64,000 bases of DNA from CBDDFS01 sp965227255 (GTDB lineage Bacteria; Bacteroidota; Bacteroidia; Flavobacteriales_E; Vicingaceae). Position numbers and translations under genes: made by a program. Below are positions 33,923-41,756 of this stretch, one piece after another. Positions within the stretch are counted from its first letter, which is position 1. Every line of letters starts with the position of its first letter. The notes beneath the pieces were generated by a model, which saw only the letters and a program-made list of their open reading frames with translations, ran no database searches and was not told the origin of the DNA. The stretch spans positions 1,550,001 to 1,614,000 of the forward strand of contig CBDDFS010000002.1 in assembly GCA_965227255.1 (NCBI GenBank). Reading direction: 5' to 3'.

Positions 33923-35392
33923 ATGCTTGAGAAGTATTACATACTACTCATTATACTGCTCTATTTTTTCACCCTGATCGTCATTTCATATTTTACAGGT
34001 AGAAACTCTGGGAATGATGCATTTTTTCTCGGAGAAAGAAAGTCGCCATGGTATGTGGTTGCCTATGGAATGATCGGTGCAAGCTTGAGTGGTGTCACCT
34101 TTATTTCTGTTCCGGGTTGGGTGGGAAGCACCAATTTCACCTATATGCAAATGGTGATTGGTTATCTGTTTGGCTATTACGTTATTGCCAACATTCTAAT
34201 GCCGCTTTACTATCGTTTGAATCTTATTTCGATCTATTCTTATCTGAAGGATAGGTTTGGCGATTATACCTATAAAACCGGTTCTTCTTTTTTCCTACTT
34301 TCACGACTCATTGGTGCAGCATTCAGACTATACCTCGTTGCAATTGTATTTGAGCTCATTTTTCAAAGGATGGAATTACAGGTTCCATTCATTGTAACTG
34401 TACTCATCACCGTTGTTCTGATTTGGATTTACACGAATAAAGGAGGGATTAAAACCATTATATGGACCGATACCCTTCAAACCACCTTTATGCTTCTTGC
34501 TGTAATTCTGACTCTTTACGGTTTGTCTGACGTCATGGAATTATCTTTTTCCCAGATGATGACAAGAGTTTCAGAAGCCGGCTATAGCGAATGGCTTGTC
34601 TTCGACGATTTCAATCGAAAGGATCATTTTATCAAATATTTTATTGGTGGGGCATTCATTGCCATATCGATGACCGGTCTCGACCAGGATATGATGCAGA
34701 AAAATTTGAGTTGTAAAAACGTAGGGGAAGCGAAAAAGAATATGTACTGGTTCAGCTGGATTCTGATTTTCGTAAACCTCCTTTTCCTTTTCCTGGGTGC
34801 CATGTTATATGTATATGCCACCTCAAACCAAATCCCCATTCCTGAAAAAACAGATTACCTCTTTCCACAGATTGCTTTGAGCGGAGACTTGGGAATGCTC
34901 GTATTGATATGCTTTGTATTAGGTCTGATTGCATCGGCATATTCAAGTGCCGATTCTGCCTTGACCGCTTTAACAACATCATTCAGTGTTGATATTCTTG
35001 AGATTGAAAAGAAATATGACAGGAGTGGACAGGAAAGAACAAGAAAGACAGTGCATATAGGCATGTCGATTACTATCATACTATTGATTTTGCTTTTCAG
35101 GGTAATTAATGACAAAAGTGTGATCGAAAATCTTTTTGTTGCAGCTACCTATACTTATGGTCCGCTTCTTGGACTTTTCATTTTTGGTCTTTATTCAAAG
35201 AATCAGGTTCGAGACAAATATGTTCCTGTAGTTGCTGTCCTCGCACCTGTATTTACTTACCTGTTGAAAATGTCATTGGAGAGCATATTGCCTGACTTCA
35301 AAATTGGATTCGAGTTGATTCTTTTGAATGCCCTGATCACTTATATTGGTCTTTCAATTCTCCGAAAATCCGCGCCTTCGTTTCAAAGTTAA
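33923..35392 (+). CDS. Sodium:solute symporter family transporter
   Basis: Inner-membrane cation-coupled transporter of the SSS family, 489 residues with about 13 hydrophobic helices. The family's N-terminal FFLGERKSPWYVVAYGMIGASLSGVTFISVPG (TM1-TM2) is present, as is SAYSSADSALTALTTSFSVDI (near residue 340), which matches the sodium-binding TM8 region. SSS members carry sugars, amino acids, nucleosides or carboxylates; the substrate is not evident here. It is divergent from recR, and a TTG-poor 59-base region serves both genes. It ends 236 bases before the next lipoprotein gene. Confidence 0.92.
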   Translation: MLEKYYILLIILLYFFTLIVISYFTGRNSGNDAFFLGERKSPWYVVAYGMIGASLSGVTFISVPGWVGSTNFTYMQMVIGYLFGYYVIANILMPLYYRLNLISIYSYLKDRFGDYTYKTGSSFFLLSRLIGAAFRLYLVAIVFELIFQRMELQVPFIVTVLITVVLIWIYTNKGGIKTIIWTDTLQTTFMLLAVILTLYGLSDVMELSFSQMMTRVSEAGYSEWLVFDDFNRKDHFIKYFIGGAFIAISMTGLDQDMMQKNLSCKNVGEAKKNMYWFSWILIFVNLLFLFLGAMLYVYATSNQIPIPEKTDYLFPQIALSGDLGMLVLICFVLGLIASAYSSADSALTALTTSFSVDILEIEKKYDRSGQERTRKTVHIGMSITIILLILLFRVINDKSVIENLFVAATYTYGPLLGLFIFGLYSKNQVRDKYVPVVAVLAPVFTYLLKMSLESILPDFKIGFELILLNALITYIGLSILRKSAPSFQS

Positions 35393-35486
35393 ACTAGCTT
35401 TCTGAATCTTAACTTTAGGATTCTTCTTCTAAAGCCTGATAAATCAATTATTTAGAATTCATTTTTTTTATCAGTATTGAATGAAT

Positions 35487-35494
35487 TATATTTG
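35487..35494 (+). promoter_or_regulatory. -7 box upstream of the 35629 lipoprotein operon
   Basis: TATATTTG is an exact TAnnTTTG match in the 236-base gap after the symporter. It would give a leader of about 130 bases, unusually long for this window. A second, weaker box TATAATTG at 35599-35606 lies much closer to the ATG and could be the true start. Confidence 0.4.
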
Positions 35495-35628
35495 CCAGCA
35501 TTAGCCGCGAGCAGGTTATTTTTGAGTGATTTCAGTATTAACAATTGTGGAAAGATTTTCTGCGTCCCATTGTGTACGGCATTCAGAATATAATCACTAT
35601 AATTGCATACGCTAATTCATAGGTAAAT

Positions 35629-36540
35629 ATGTTAGGATTGAAGCAGTTTTTCAAGTATTTGCCCGCACTTTCAATGCTTGTCTTTATGGCTTCATGTGCT
35701 GAGGAATCAGGCCATGTTGAAGATCAGGAAGATGTTGTGGAAATTGGGTCGGAAGAGGAAGTTGTAGTAGAGGACCAGGTACATCACCAGGTTCCATCTC
35801 CACATGAAATGATGGAATTTATCAAAGCCAGTGGCAGTGAGTTCAATGCGAATTTGCTTTGCCAGACTTCGGCTGCCGATAAGTACGTTGATCTGAAAGG
35901 TAAGTCGATGGGAATGGGAATTTTCATTGCAGATCTTGCCTATGCTTCCAGCTATTCACAGTTTCAGGAAGCGGTCAAATATTTCGATGTTGTGGTGAAG
36001 ATGTCTGAAGACGTTGGAATATCAGGCGTATTCGATGAAGCCATGATGGAGAATATGAAAACCAATCTGGATCATCCTGATTCATTGGAAGCTATGACAA
36101 GTCAGTCATATTATGAGATTATAGCCGAACTTGAGGGTTCTGACAGAGGAAAAGTTGTTGCCATGATTGCGGCCGGAGGTTTTCTCGAGAGTTTGTTTAT
36201 TGGTGTTCAGTCGGTCCAGGATTTTCAAGAAAATGACCCCGTAATAAAAAGAATTGCAGATCAGAAATTGATCTATGAGAACATAATGATGTACTTGGAA
36301 AAGTATAAGGATGATCAGAACGTTGAGTGGACCATTCAGGATATGAGTGCATTAAAGAATATATTTGATGAAGTATCGGATAACCGAAGAGATACTAAAT
36401 TCAGTACCGGAGAAAATGGCAAGACCGTTCTGGGAGGTACTGGAGGCGTTTACATTACTGAACAGGAATTCGAAGTCCTGAAAGATGATGTAACCAAACT
36501 TCGGGATATGATTACGTTTAATTTCAAAACGCCGGAATGA
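35629..36540 (+). CDS. Lipoprotein of unknown function
   Basis: Predicted lipoprotein, 303 residues. The signal peptide ends at the lipobox VFMASC (cysteine near 23). A very acidic linker of Glu, Asp and Val (about 25-50) follows, then a largely helical domain rich in Met, Glu and Asp to the C-terminus. The segment GMGIFIADLAYASSYSQFQEAVKYFDVV is well ordered but matches no domain known to me. It overlaps the next gene by four bases (ATGA) and appears to start a co-transcribed series leading into the DHH and FKBP genes. Function unknown. Confidence 0.75.
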   Translation: MLGLKQFFKYLPALSMLVFMASCAEESGHVEDQEDVVEIGSEEEVVVEDQVHHQVPSPHEMMEFIKASGSEFNANLLCQTSAADKYVDLKGKSMGMGIFIADLAYASSYSQFQEAVKYFDVVVKMSEDVGISGVFDEAMMENMKTNLDHPDSLEAMTSQSYYEIIAELEGSDRGKVVAMIAAGGFLESLFIGVQSVQDFQENDPVIKRIADQKLIYENIMMYLEKYKDDQNVEWTIQDMSALKNIFDEVSDNRRDTKFSTGENGKTVLGGTGGVYITEQEFEVLKDDVTKLRDMITFNFKTPE

Positions 36541-37031
36541 AAACATTGAAATCTGCCGCATTCAGCCTGATACTGCTTTTGGGAACTATAGGGTTTGCAA
36601 ATGCACAGATGTGCAATCAGTGGCATACGGAAAAGAAGCAATGTCCACCTTCAACTGATGAATTCAAGCTAAATGGTCAGTCGAGGAGTGCTTTAATGTA
36701 TAAGGGACAAAAGTCGTCATTGAACGTTATTTTTCATGATGAGCAGGATTACAGGATTACCATCTGTCCTGAATCTGAAATGCTTGGAGAGCAAGTTGAG
36801 TTTAAAATCAGGGATGGTAAAACTCAGGAAGTGCTTTACGATAATGCTTCTCAGGATTTCTCACCCATCTTCGAATTTTCTTGCGCTCAAACTCAGAGAA
36901 TGGTACTTGAGATCAAGGTGCCAGATGATGGAGATGGCGGTTCAAGTAAACTTTCGAAACTTAAATCCACAAGCAGTGGATGCCTTGGTGTGTTAATAGA
37001 ATATATGTCAACACCGAAGACAGGTTTCTAA
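36537..37031 (+). CDS. Small exported protein of unknown function
   Basis: A 164-residue protein with signal peptide 1-23 (cleavage after ANA, giving mature QMCNQWH). The mature part contains several cysteines (CNQWH, QCPPS, ICPES, FSCAQ, GCLGV) that could form disulfides in the periplasm. Its predicted beta-rich core runs about 45-130, followed by a Ser/Lys/Gly linker. No recognisable family motif was found. It is coupled to the preceding lipoprotein by an ATGA overlap and followed 12 bases later by the DHH phosphoesterase gene. Confidence 0.7.
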   Translation: MKTLKSAAFSLILLLGTIGFANAQMCNQWHTEKKQCPPSTDEFKLNGQSRSALMYKGQKSSLNVIFHDEQDYRITICPESEMLGEQVEFKIRDGKTQEVLYDNASQDFSPIFEFSCAQTQRMVLEIKVPDDGDGGSSKLSKLKSTSSGCLGVLIEYMSTPKTGF

Positions 37032-37043
37032 TCTAAATTCATT

Positions 37044-38060
37044 TTGTCAGCTTTTGATTTCAAAGAGTCTCGCAGCTTATTGAGCGGGACCAAGAATGTA
37101 GTAATTACTACTCACGTATCACCCGATGGTGACGCCATTGGTTCTTCACTGGCAATGTCTCTTTTTCTAAAAAAAATTGGTCACAATCCGGTCGTTATTG
37201 CTCCCGATGATTATCCTGAATTTCTTCACTGGCTTCCCGAAAATGATCAGGTAGTTCGTTATGAAGACAACAAGGAAGAAGGTGACAGACTTATCAATAA
37301 TGCAGATCTGATATTCTGTCTTGATTTCAATACACCCGACCGAATGAGCGGATTGAGAAATTCGATTGAATCATCTCCTTGTCCCAAAATTTTAATTGAT
37401 CATCATCAGGAACCGCAACAATGGACGGAAGTGATGTTTTCAGATTCAAACGCTTCTTCCACTGCTGAGCTGGTTTACAGATTTATTGAAGGTCTTGATG
37501 GTTTGAATCACCTTGATAAGGACATAGGTTCTTGTCTGTACACAGGTATTGTCACTGACACAGGTTCTTTTAAATTCCCATCCACTACTGCGGAAACTAT
37601 GAGAATCTCCGCTTCTTTGATTGATCTGGGAGTGCAAGCCTCAAAAATTCAGAATCTGATATACGACAACTCATCTGAGGATCGATTGAGATTATTGGGA
37701 TATGCACTTACCGAAAAACTAATTATTCTTGACGAACTTCATGTGGCCTTAATCGGATTGAATGCAGAGGAATTGGCAAAGTTCAATTATCAGCCCGGTG
37801 ATACAGAAGGCCTCGTGAATTATCCGCTAGGTATTGCAAATGTAAAGGTCTCAATTTTTGTAAGTGAGAAAGGAGGAGATGTCCGAATGTCGTTCAGATC
37901 AAAAGGAAGTATTCCAGTCCATGAAATTGCTAAAAAACATTTTAGCGGCGGTGGACATATTAATGCGGCCGGAGGTATATCACCTGATTCTGTGGAAGAC
38001 ACAATAAACAGACTCAAAGAGATCGTTAAGGACTACAAAGATGTTCTTCAAGAGGCATGA
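37044..38060 (+). CDS. DHH/DHHA1 phosphoesterase (NrnA-like oligoribonuclease/pAp phosphatase)
   Basis: Cytoplasmic metal-dependent phosphoesterase, 338 residues. The DHH domain has THVSPDGDAIGSSLA (about 22-36), LDFNTPDR (about 94-101) and ILIDHHQEP (about 117-125), all containing manganese ligands. The GIVTDTGSFKF motif is near 171. The C-terminal DHHA1 domain ends in HFSGGGHINAAGG, the substrate-phosphate-binding glycine loop. These are the marks of NrnA-type enzymes that degrade very short RNAs and dephosphorylate pAp. The start is TTG at 37044. It overlaps the first FKBP lipoprotein gene by four bases. Confidence 0.93.
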   Translation: MSAFDFKESRSLLSGTKNVVITTHVSPDGDAIGSSLAMSLFLKKIGHNPVVIAPDDYPEFLHWLPENDQVVRYEDNKEEGDRLINNADLIFCLDFNTPDRMSGLRNSIESSPCPKILIDHHQEPQQWTEVMFSDSNASSTAELVYRFIEGLDGLNHLDKDIGSCLYTGIVTDTGSFKFPSTTAETMRISASLIDLGVQASKIQNLIYDNSSEDRLRLLGYALTEKLIILDELHVALIGLNAEELAKFNYQPGDTEGLVNYPLGIANVKVSIFVSEKGGDVRMSFRSKGSIPVHEIAKKHFSGGGHINAAGGISPDSVEDTINRLKEIVKDYKDVLQEA

Positions 38061-38569
38061 GAAACCTCCTAATCGTATTAATAGGTTTTGTTTTGTATTC
38101 CTGTGATCCAGGAAAGGAAGAGGCTGTTATTACTAAAAAACAGCTCAAGGAACCGCTTATTCAGGAGAATATAAAGATCACCAAGGAAGAAAGCAGATTG
38201 ATCGACCGATTTGTGGAAAGAAGAGGTTGGGAAATGGTCACTACAGGCACTGGACTTCGTTATATGATTTATGAAAACGGAGCGGGATTGAAGGCGGAAA
38301 AAGGGAAGAGGGCCGTGGTAGAATATGAGATTACACTTCTCAACGGACAATTGTGTTATAAGTCAGAAGATGGTCAGGAAAAGACCTTTTTGATTGGAAG
38401 AGATAACATAGAACAAGGCATTCATGAAGGTGTGACATACATGAAAGAAGGAGATAGAGCCAAATTTGTCGTGCCGGCTTATCTTGCTCATGGACTCACA
38501 GGAGACGGTAACAGAATCCCTCCGAGAGCATCGTTGGTGGTTGACCTTTATTTAAAACGACTTGAATGA
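38057..38569 (+). CDS. FKBP-type peptidyl-prolyl isomerase lipoprotein (GldI-like), copy 1
   Basis: Lipoprotein of 170 residues with lipobox VLYSC (cysteine near 16) and one FKBP domain (about 60-170). The domain has GLRYMIYENGAG, FLIGRDNIEQGIHEGVTYMKEGDRAKFVVPAYLAHGL and the closing IPPRASLVVDLYLKRLE. Several active-site aromatic residues of FKBPs are replaced, so its isomerase activity is uncertain. Its size and position after a DHH phosphoesterase gene resemble gldI of gliding flavobacteria; the assignment is plausible but not certain. It overlaps both neighbours by four bases (ATGA). Confidence 0.85.
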   Translation: MRNLLIVLIGFVLYSCDPGKEEAVITKKQLKEPLIQENIKITKEESRLIDRFVERRGWEMVTTGTGLRYMIYENGAGLKAEKGKRAVVEYEITLLNGQLCYKSEDGQEKTFLIGRDNIEQGIHEGVTYMKEGDRAKFVVPAYLAHGLTGDGNRIPPRASLVVDLYLKRLE

Positions 38570-39433
38570 AGAGGGTTCTCGCAATTATTACACTTATCTC
38601 TCTGATTTATTCATGTGATAAATCCAAATACCCGGGTTTTAAATCCTTTAATGAAGTCTTACATTATAGACTGGATAAACCTGGAGATCTGAACGAAAAA
38701 AATTCAGGATTCAATGTATCTGGCAATAGATTATAAGTACTGTTCAGACGATCGTTGTGTAGATGATATTGATTATCAATTCGCTTTTTTTAGTACTCAT
38801 TATAATCCTGAATTCTGGAGTAGCTTCAGGGTAGGTGATCAGTTTACGTTATTGCTTGATTCTAACAAGAATCTTTTCTGGTTCAGCTTATTCGATCTAC
38901 ATAAAAAGAATTTGACTTGGCCTGTAATTGTCAAGGTCGCCATCTATGCAGGTCAGGATAAAAGCATGGAATATTACGGAGAAGAAGATGATGACTTTTC
39001 TCTATACAGGGAAGAAACTGAGATCAATTTTATGAGACAAGAGGCCATTAAGAATGGTGAGCCTATTTTCAAAGAGAAAGAAGGATGTTTTATTTCAATG
39101 ATGAAATGGGGCGAAGGAGATAGCGTGAAAATTGGTAAAGAAGTGACATTGACTTACCAGGCTTATTTTTCGAATGGAGAAAAATTTGATGATACTGAAC
39201 AGTGGAATGATTCCATGACATTCTCTTACGGACAGCCCCTGCAGGTTATTGATGGTCTGGAGAAGGGAATCAAGGGATTAACAGAAGGTTCTGAAGCCAA
39301 ATTAATCATACCTTCGCGACTCGCTTTTGGCGAAGAGGGTTCGTCTTCAGGCATTGTGCCGCCATACGAGGCCCTTCTGTACGATATAAAAATTATTTCC
39401 GTTAATGATAAGGCAGATGAGATATCCGATTAA
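38566..39433 (+). pseudogene. FKBP-type isomerase lipoprotein gene interrupted by a one-base frameshift
   Basis: The ATG at 38566 overlaps the previous stop (ATGA) and opens MKRVLAIITLISLIYSCDKS, a complete lipoprotein signal peptide. That frame ends in TAA at 38734-38736. The FKBP domain (about residues 170-280, with VIDGLEKGIKGLTEGSEAKLIIPSRLAFG) is in the next frame, open from 38693 to 39433. The frames meet at seven A (38696-38702). With six A the two parts join smoothly (NEKIQDSMYLAIDYKY) into exactly 288 residues, matching the next gene's 288. Either the gene is newly disrupted, or it is read by slippage on the A-run, or the sequence has one surplus A. Confidence 0.82.
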
Positions 39434-40283
39434 ATCCTATATAATTCTATTGTTGGTCTTCGCGGCAGCTTGTGGAAAACCTGGATTTAAGAATACTGCG
39501 AATGGTCTCCAATATATGATCATAGAGGGCGACGAGCGTGGTAGAAAAGTACAGATGAATGAGATTATAACCCTGGATCTTAAATATGCCACTGATTCTA
39601 TTGAAATCTTTAATTCAGAAAATCTTCAGTTTCCTGTTCAAATTAAGATATCCGAGCCGTCATTTTACGGAGACGTAATGGAAGGATTCCTCATGATGAA
39701 TGTTGGAGATTCGGGAATATTTAAGGCCAGTGCCGATACTTTCTACAAATATGTTGGTCAGGAAGGCAGACCGGCAGAGGTTGTGGATGGTGACATGATA
39801 ACCTTTGAGGTGAAGATTACAAATACTCAAACTCAAGAAGAGCTTACTGCCGCCAAAAGGAGCGAGGAATTGATCATGATGGAAAAAGAAAGGGAAATGA
39901 TCGACACTTATATCATGGAGAATGATGTAAAGGCTGAACCTTCTTCTTCCGGACTATATTTCATTGAAAGAGCTGCCGGCACAGGTGACACGGCTTTAAG
40001 AGGTCATAAGGTGCGAGTCCATGCCATTGTACGCAGCATTCAGGGAAAAGAGATTGAATCTACCTATAAGAGTGACAATCCACTTGACTTTATCCTGGGT
40101 AGCGGTCAAATCAACTTGCTTGGATTGGATGAAGGAGTGGGCATGATGTCAGAAGGTGGAAGGGCTACCTTGATTTTACCAAGTGCTCTTGCCTTTGGTT
40201 CTAAACCTCCTCCAGGAAGTAAAGTGGGACCATATACTCCCCTCGTAATTGATGTTGAGCTCGTAAAAATTCTAAATAAATAA
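39417..40283 (+). CDS. Tandem FKBP-domain lipoprotein, copy 3
   Basis: Lipoprotein of 288 residues with signal peptide and lipobox AAACG (cysteine near 19). An earlier in-frame ATG at 39405 would add four residues. Two FKBP-like domains are visible: a degenerate one at about 25-130 (GLQYMIIEGDERGRKVQMNE, FLMMNVGDSGIFKAS), and a better one at about 175-285 with GSGQINLLGLDEGVGMMSEGGRATLILPSALAFG. A charged helical linker (about 140-175) separates them, as in FKBP-fold chaperones. It overlaps the end of the frameshifted copy by some 17 bases and is followed one base later by copy 4. Confidence 0.85.
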   Translation: MRYPIKSYIILLLVFAAACGKPGFKNTANGLQYMIIEGDERGRKVQMNEIITLDLKYATDSIEIFNSENLQFPVQIKISEPSFYGDVMEGFLMMNVGDSGIFKASADTFYKYVGQEGRPAEVVDGDMITFEVKITNTQTQEELTAAKRSEELIMMEKEREMIDTYIMENDVKAEPSSSGLYFIERAAGTGDTALRGHKVRVHAIVRSIQGKEIESTYKSDNPLDFILGSGQINLLGLDEGVGMMSEGGRATLILPSALAFGSKPPPGSKVGPYTPLVIDVELVKILNK

Positions 40284-40284
40284 A

Positions 40285-41097
40285 ATGAAAAAATTTAAAC
40301 TCCCTTCACTGGCAATGATTGTCGGTGTTATTGTTATTTCCTGTAACCCGACTGACGAGGCTAACTCGCAGTCCTATATCGGTAAAGAATACTACACTCA
40401 ATCCGGACTAGGATACCAGATTCATAAAGCTGGTGAGGGTGATCAGGCCAAGGCCGGTGATCTTGTAACCGTGCATTATGCAGGGAGACTGGAAGATGGA
40501 ACTGAGTTCGATAATTCCTATAAAAAAGGCACGCCATTTACGTTTCAACTTGGCGCTGGTAAAGTGATCAAAGGCTGGGACGAAGGTATTGCCCTGCTTA
40601 ATGTGGGTGATAGTGCCACTCTGATTATTCCATCCTATTTAGGATATGGTGATAGAAATATGGGAGTAATCAAACCTGGGTCAACACTGATATTTGATGT
40701 AGAGCTGGTTGCTACCAAAAAGCCGACCAAACCATGGAAGCTTGACGGTAAAGAAATCGTTGATGTCAGACCTGGTTTACAGATGATCTATCTGGAAAGA
40801 AATGAAAATGGCGTGAAGGCGGAAAACGGTAAAACAGTTACAGTAAACTATTCAGGATATTTCAACAAGAATAACCGCAAATTTGATTCTTCGGTCGATA
40901 AGGGTACGCCGTTTTCGTTTGTGCTTGGACAGGGAATGGTAATTCAAGGATGGGATCTTGGTGTTGCCGAGATGAGAACCGGAGAAAAGGCCAGATTGAT
41001 CATTGATGCTGACCTTGCTTATGGCGACAGAGGAATGGGACCCATCCCCCCGAACGCCAAACTCTACTTTGATGTAGAATTACTTAGTGTACAATAG
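40285..41097 (+). CDS. Two-domain FKBP-type peptidyl-prolyl isomerase lipoprotein, copy 4
   Basis: Lipoprotein of 270 residues, lipobox VISC (cysteine near 20), with two complete FKBP domains. Domain 1 (about 40-150) has VTVHYAGRLEDGTEFDNSY, FQLGAGKVIKGWDEGIALLNVGDSATLIIPSYLGYG. Domain 2 (about 165-268) has VTVNYSGYF, FVLGQGMVIQGWDLGVAEMRTGEKARLIIDADLAYG. Both retain the canonical VIxGWD and Tyr/Phe active-site residues, so both are likely active prolyl isomerases in the periplasm. It is the most canonical of four consecutive FKBP genes and the last of that operon, converging on msrB. Confidence 0.93.
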   Translation: MKKFKLPSLAMIVGVIVISCNPTDEANSQSYIGKEYYTQSGLGYQIHKAGEGDQAKAGDLVTVHYAGRLEDGTEFDNSYKKGTPFTFQLGAGKVIKGWDEGIALLNVGDSATLIIPSYLGYGDRNMGVIKPGSTLIFDVELVATKKPTKPWKLDGKEIVDVRPGLQMIYLERNENGVKAENGKTVTVNYSGYFNKNNRKFDSSVDKGTPFSFVLGQGMVIQGWDLGVAEMRTGEKARLIIDADLAYGDRGMGPIPPNAKLYFDVELLSVQ

Positions 41098-41102
41098 GCC
41101 AG

Positions 41103-41142
41103 AGTTCCTAATTCCAAAATCGGAAATCGGAGCTCGGAATTC
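41103..41142. repeat. Heptamer intergenic repeat, reverse orientation (copy 3)
   Basis: Read on the minus strand it is a series of 7-base units ending TCC (GAATTCC, GAGCTCC, GATTTCC, then a degenerate one), beginning with GAATTC at 41137-41142. It lies in the 54-base gap between the convergent FKBP and msrB genes and belongs to the family at 11092-11125 and 15374-15407. Confidence 0.5.
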
Positions 41143-41151
41143 GAAGGTTCC

Positions 41152-41658
41152 CTATTCTTCCTCAAACTCTAGTGAAGGACTATTGATGCAGTATCTCATT
41201 CCAGTGGGCTGAGGTCCGTCTTCAAATACGTGTCCCAAATGGGCGTCACAGCGTGCGCATACAACTTCTGTTCTGACCATTCCAAAAGAAATGTCTTTGA
41301 TTTCTTTTACACTTTGATCATTATAGGTAGTGTAAAAACTGGGCCAACCGGATCCGGATTCATATTTATGATCGGACTTAAATAATGGATGGTCGCAATT
41401 TGAACAATGGTAAACACCTTCATCATCAAACTTGTAGTATTTACCCGTAAAAGCTCTTTCCGTGCCTTTTTCCCTTGTAATGTGATAGGTTTCGGCATCC
41501 AGTTCTTTTTTCCATTCTGCATCGCTTTTAACGACGCGATCGATTTGTGGGCTCTCTTTCATAGCTTGTTGATTTTGACTTGAATTTGATTTTTCCTGAC
41601 CGCATGCCGGCAAAATGAAGACGGCCATGCTGATTATAAACAAGTATTTCGATTTCAT
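41152..41658 (-). CDS. msrB: Peptide-methionine (R)-S-oxide reductase, lipoprotein form
   Basis: Envelope-located repair enzyme that reduces methionine-R-sulfoxide in oxidised proteins. It has 168 residues with a lipoprotein signal peptide (lipobox LPACG, cysteine near 19). The MsrB domain (about 45-165) has zinc-binding CSNC and CARC pairs, GSGWPSFY, and the catalytic Cys157 in RYCINS. The resolving cysteine seen in some MsrB at the CxxS position is not evident. A lipidated location implies a thioredoxin-like reductant in the periplasm, not found in this window. It stands alone on its strand. Confidence 0.95.
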   Translation of the reverse strand: MKSKYLFIISMAVFILPACGQEKSNSSQNQQAMKESPQIDRVVKSDAEWKKELDAETYHITREKGTERAFTGKYYKFDDEGVYHCSNCDHPLFKSDHKYESGSGWPSFYTTYNDQSVKEIKDISFGMVRTEVVCARCDAHLGHVFEDGPQPTGMRYCINSPSLEFEEE

Positions 41659-41705
41659 ATCCTAAAATTAAGGTGGATAAAAACCTTTGCCAGATTTTTA
41701 ACAAA

Positions 41706-41746
41706 AATTTAGACTGATATTCAATCAGTTGTCAAATACTTGACAA
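41706..41746 (-). terminator. Twin hairpins after the PorE-like gene
   Basis: Two adjacent hairpins lie 11 bases downstream of the stop at 41757 on the minus strand. The first is TTGTCAA/TTGACAA with a 4-base loop (41729-41746). The second is ACTGAT/ATCAGT (41713-41729), followed by CTAAATTTTTG with a short T-run. Together they look like an intrinsic terminator, though the stems are AT-rich and moderate. Confidence 0.4.
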
Positions 41747-41756
41747 TTTCAGGCCC

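Noticed and set aside
35393..35440. Hairpin-like GAATC...GATTC after the symporter as terminator
   Set aside because: The stem is only about five bases with an AT-rich loop and no clear T-run.
38714..39433. A standalone FKBP gene starting at 38714
   Set aside because: It would lack a signal peptide that is present in the preceding frame starting at 38566, and its upstream frame continues smoothly across the A-run.
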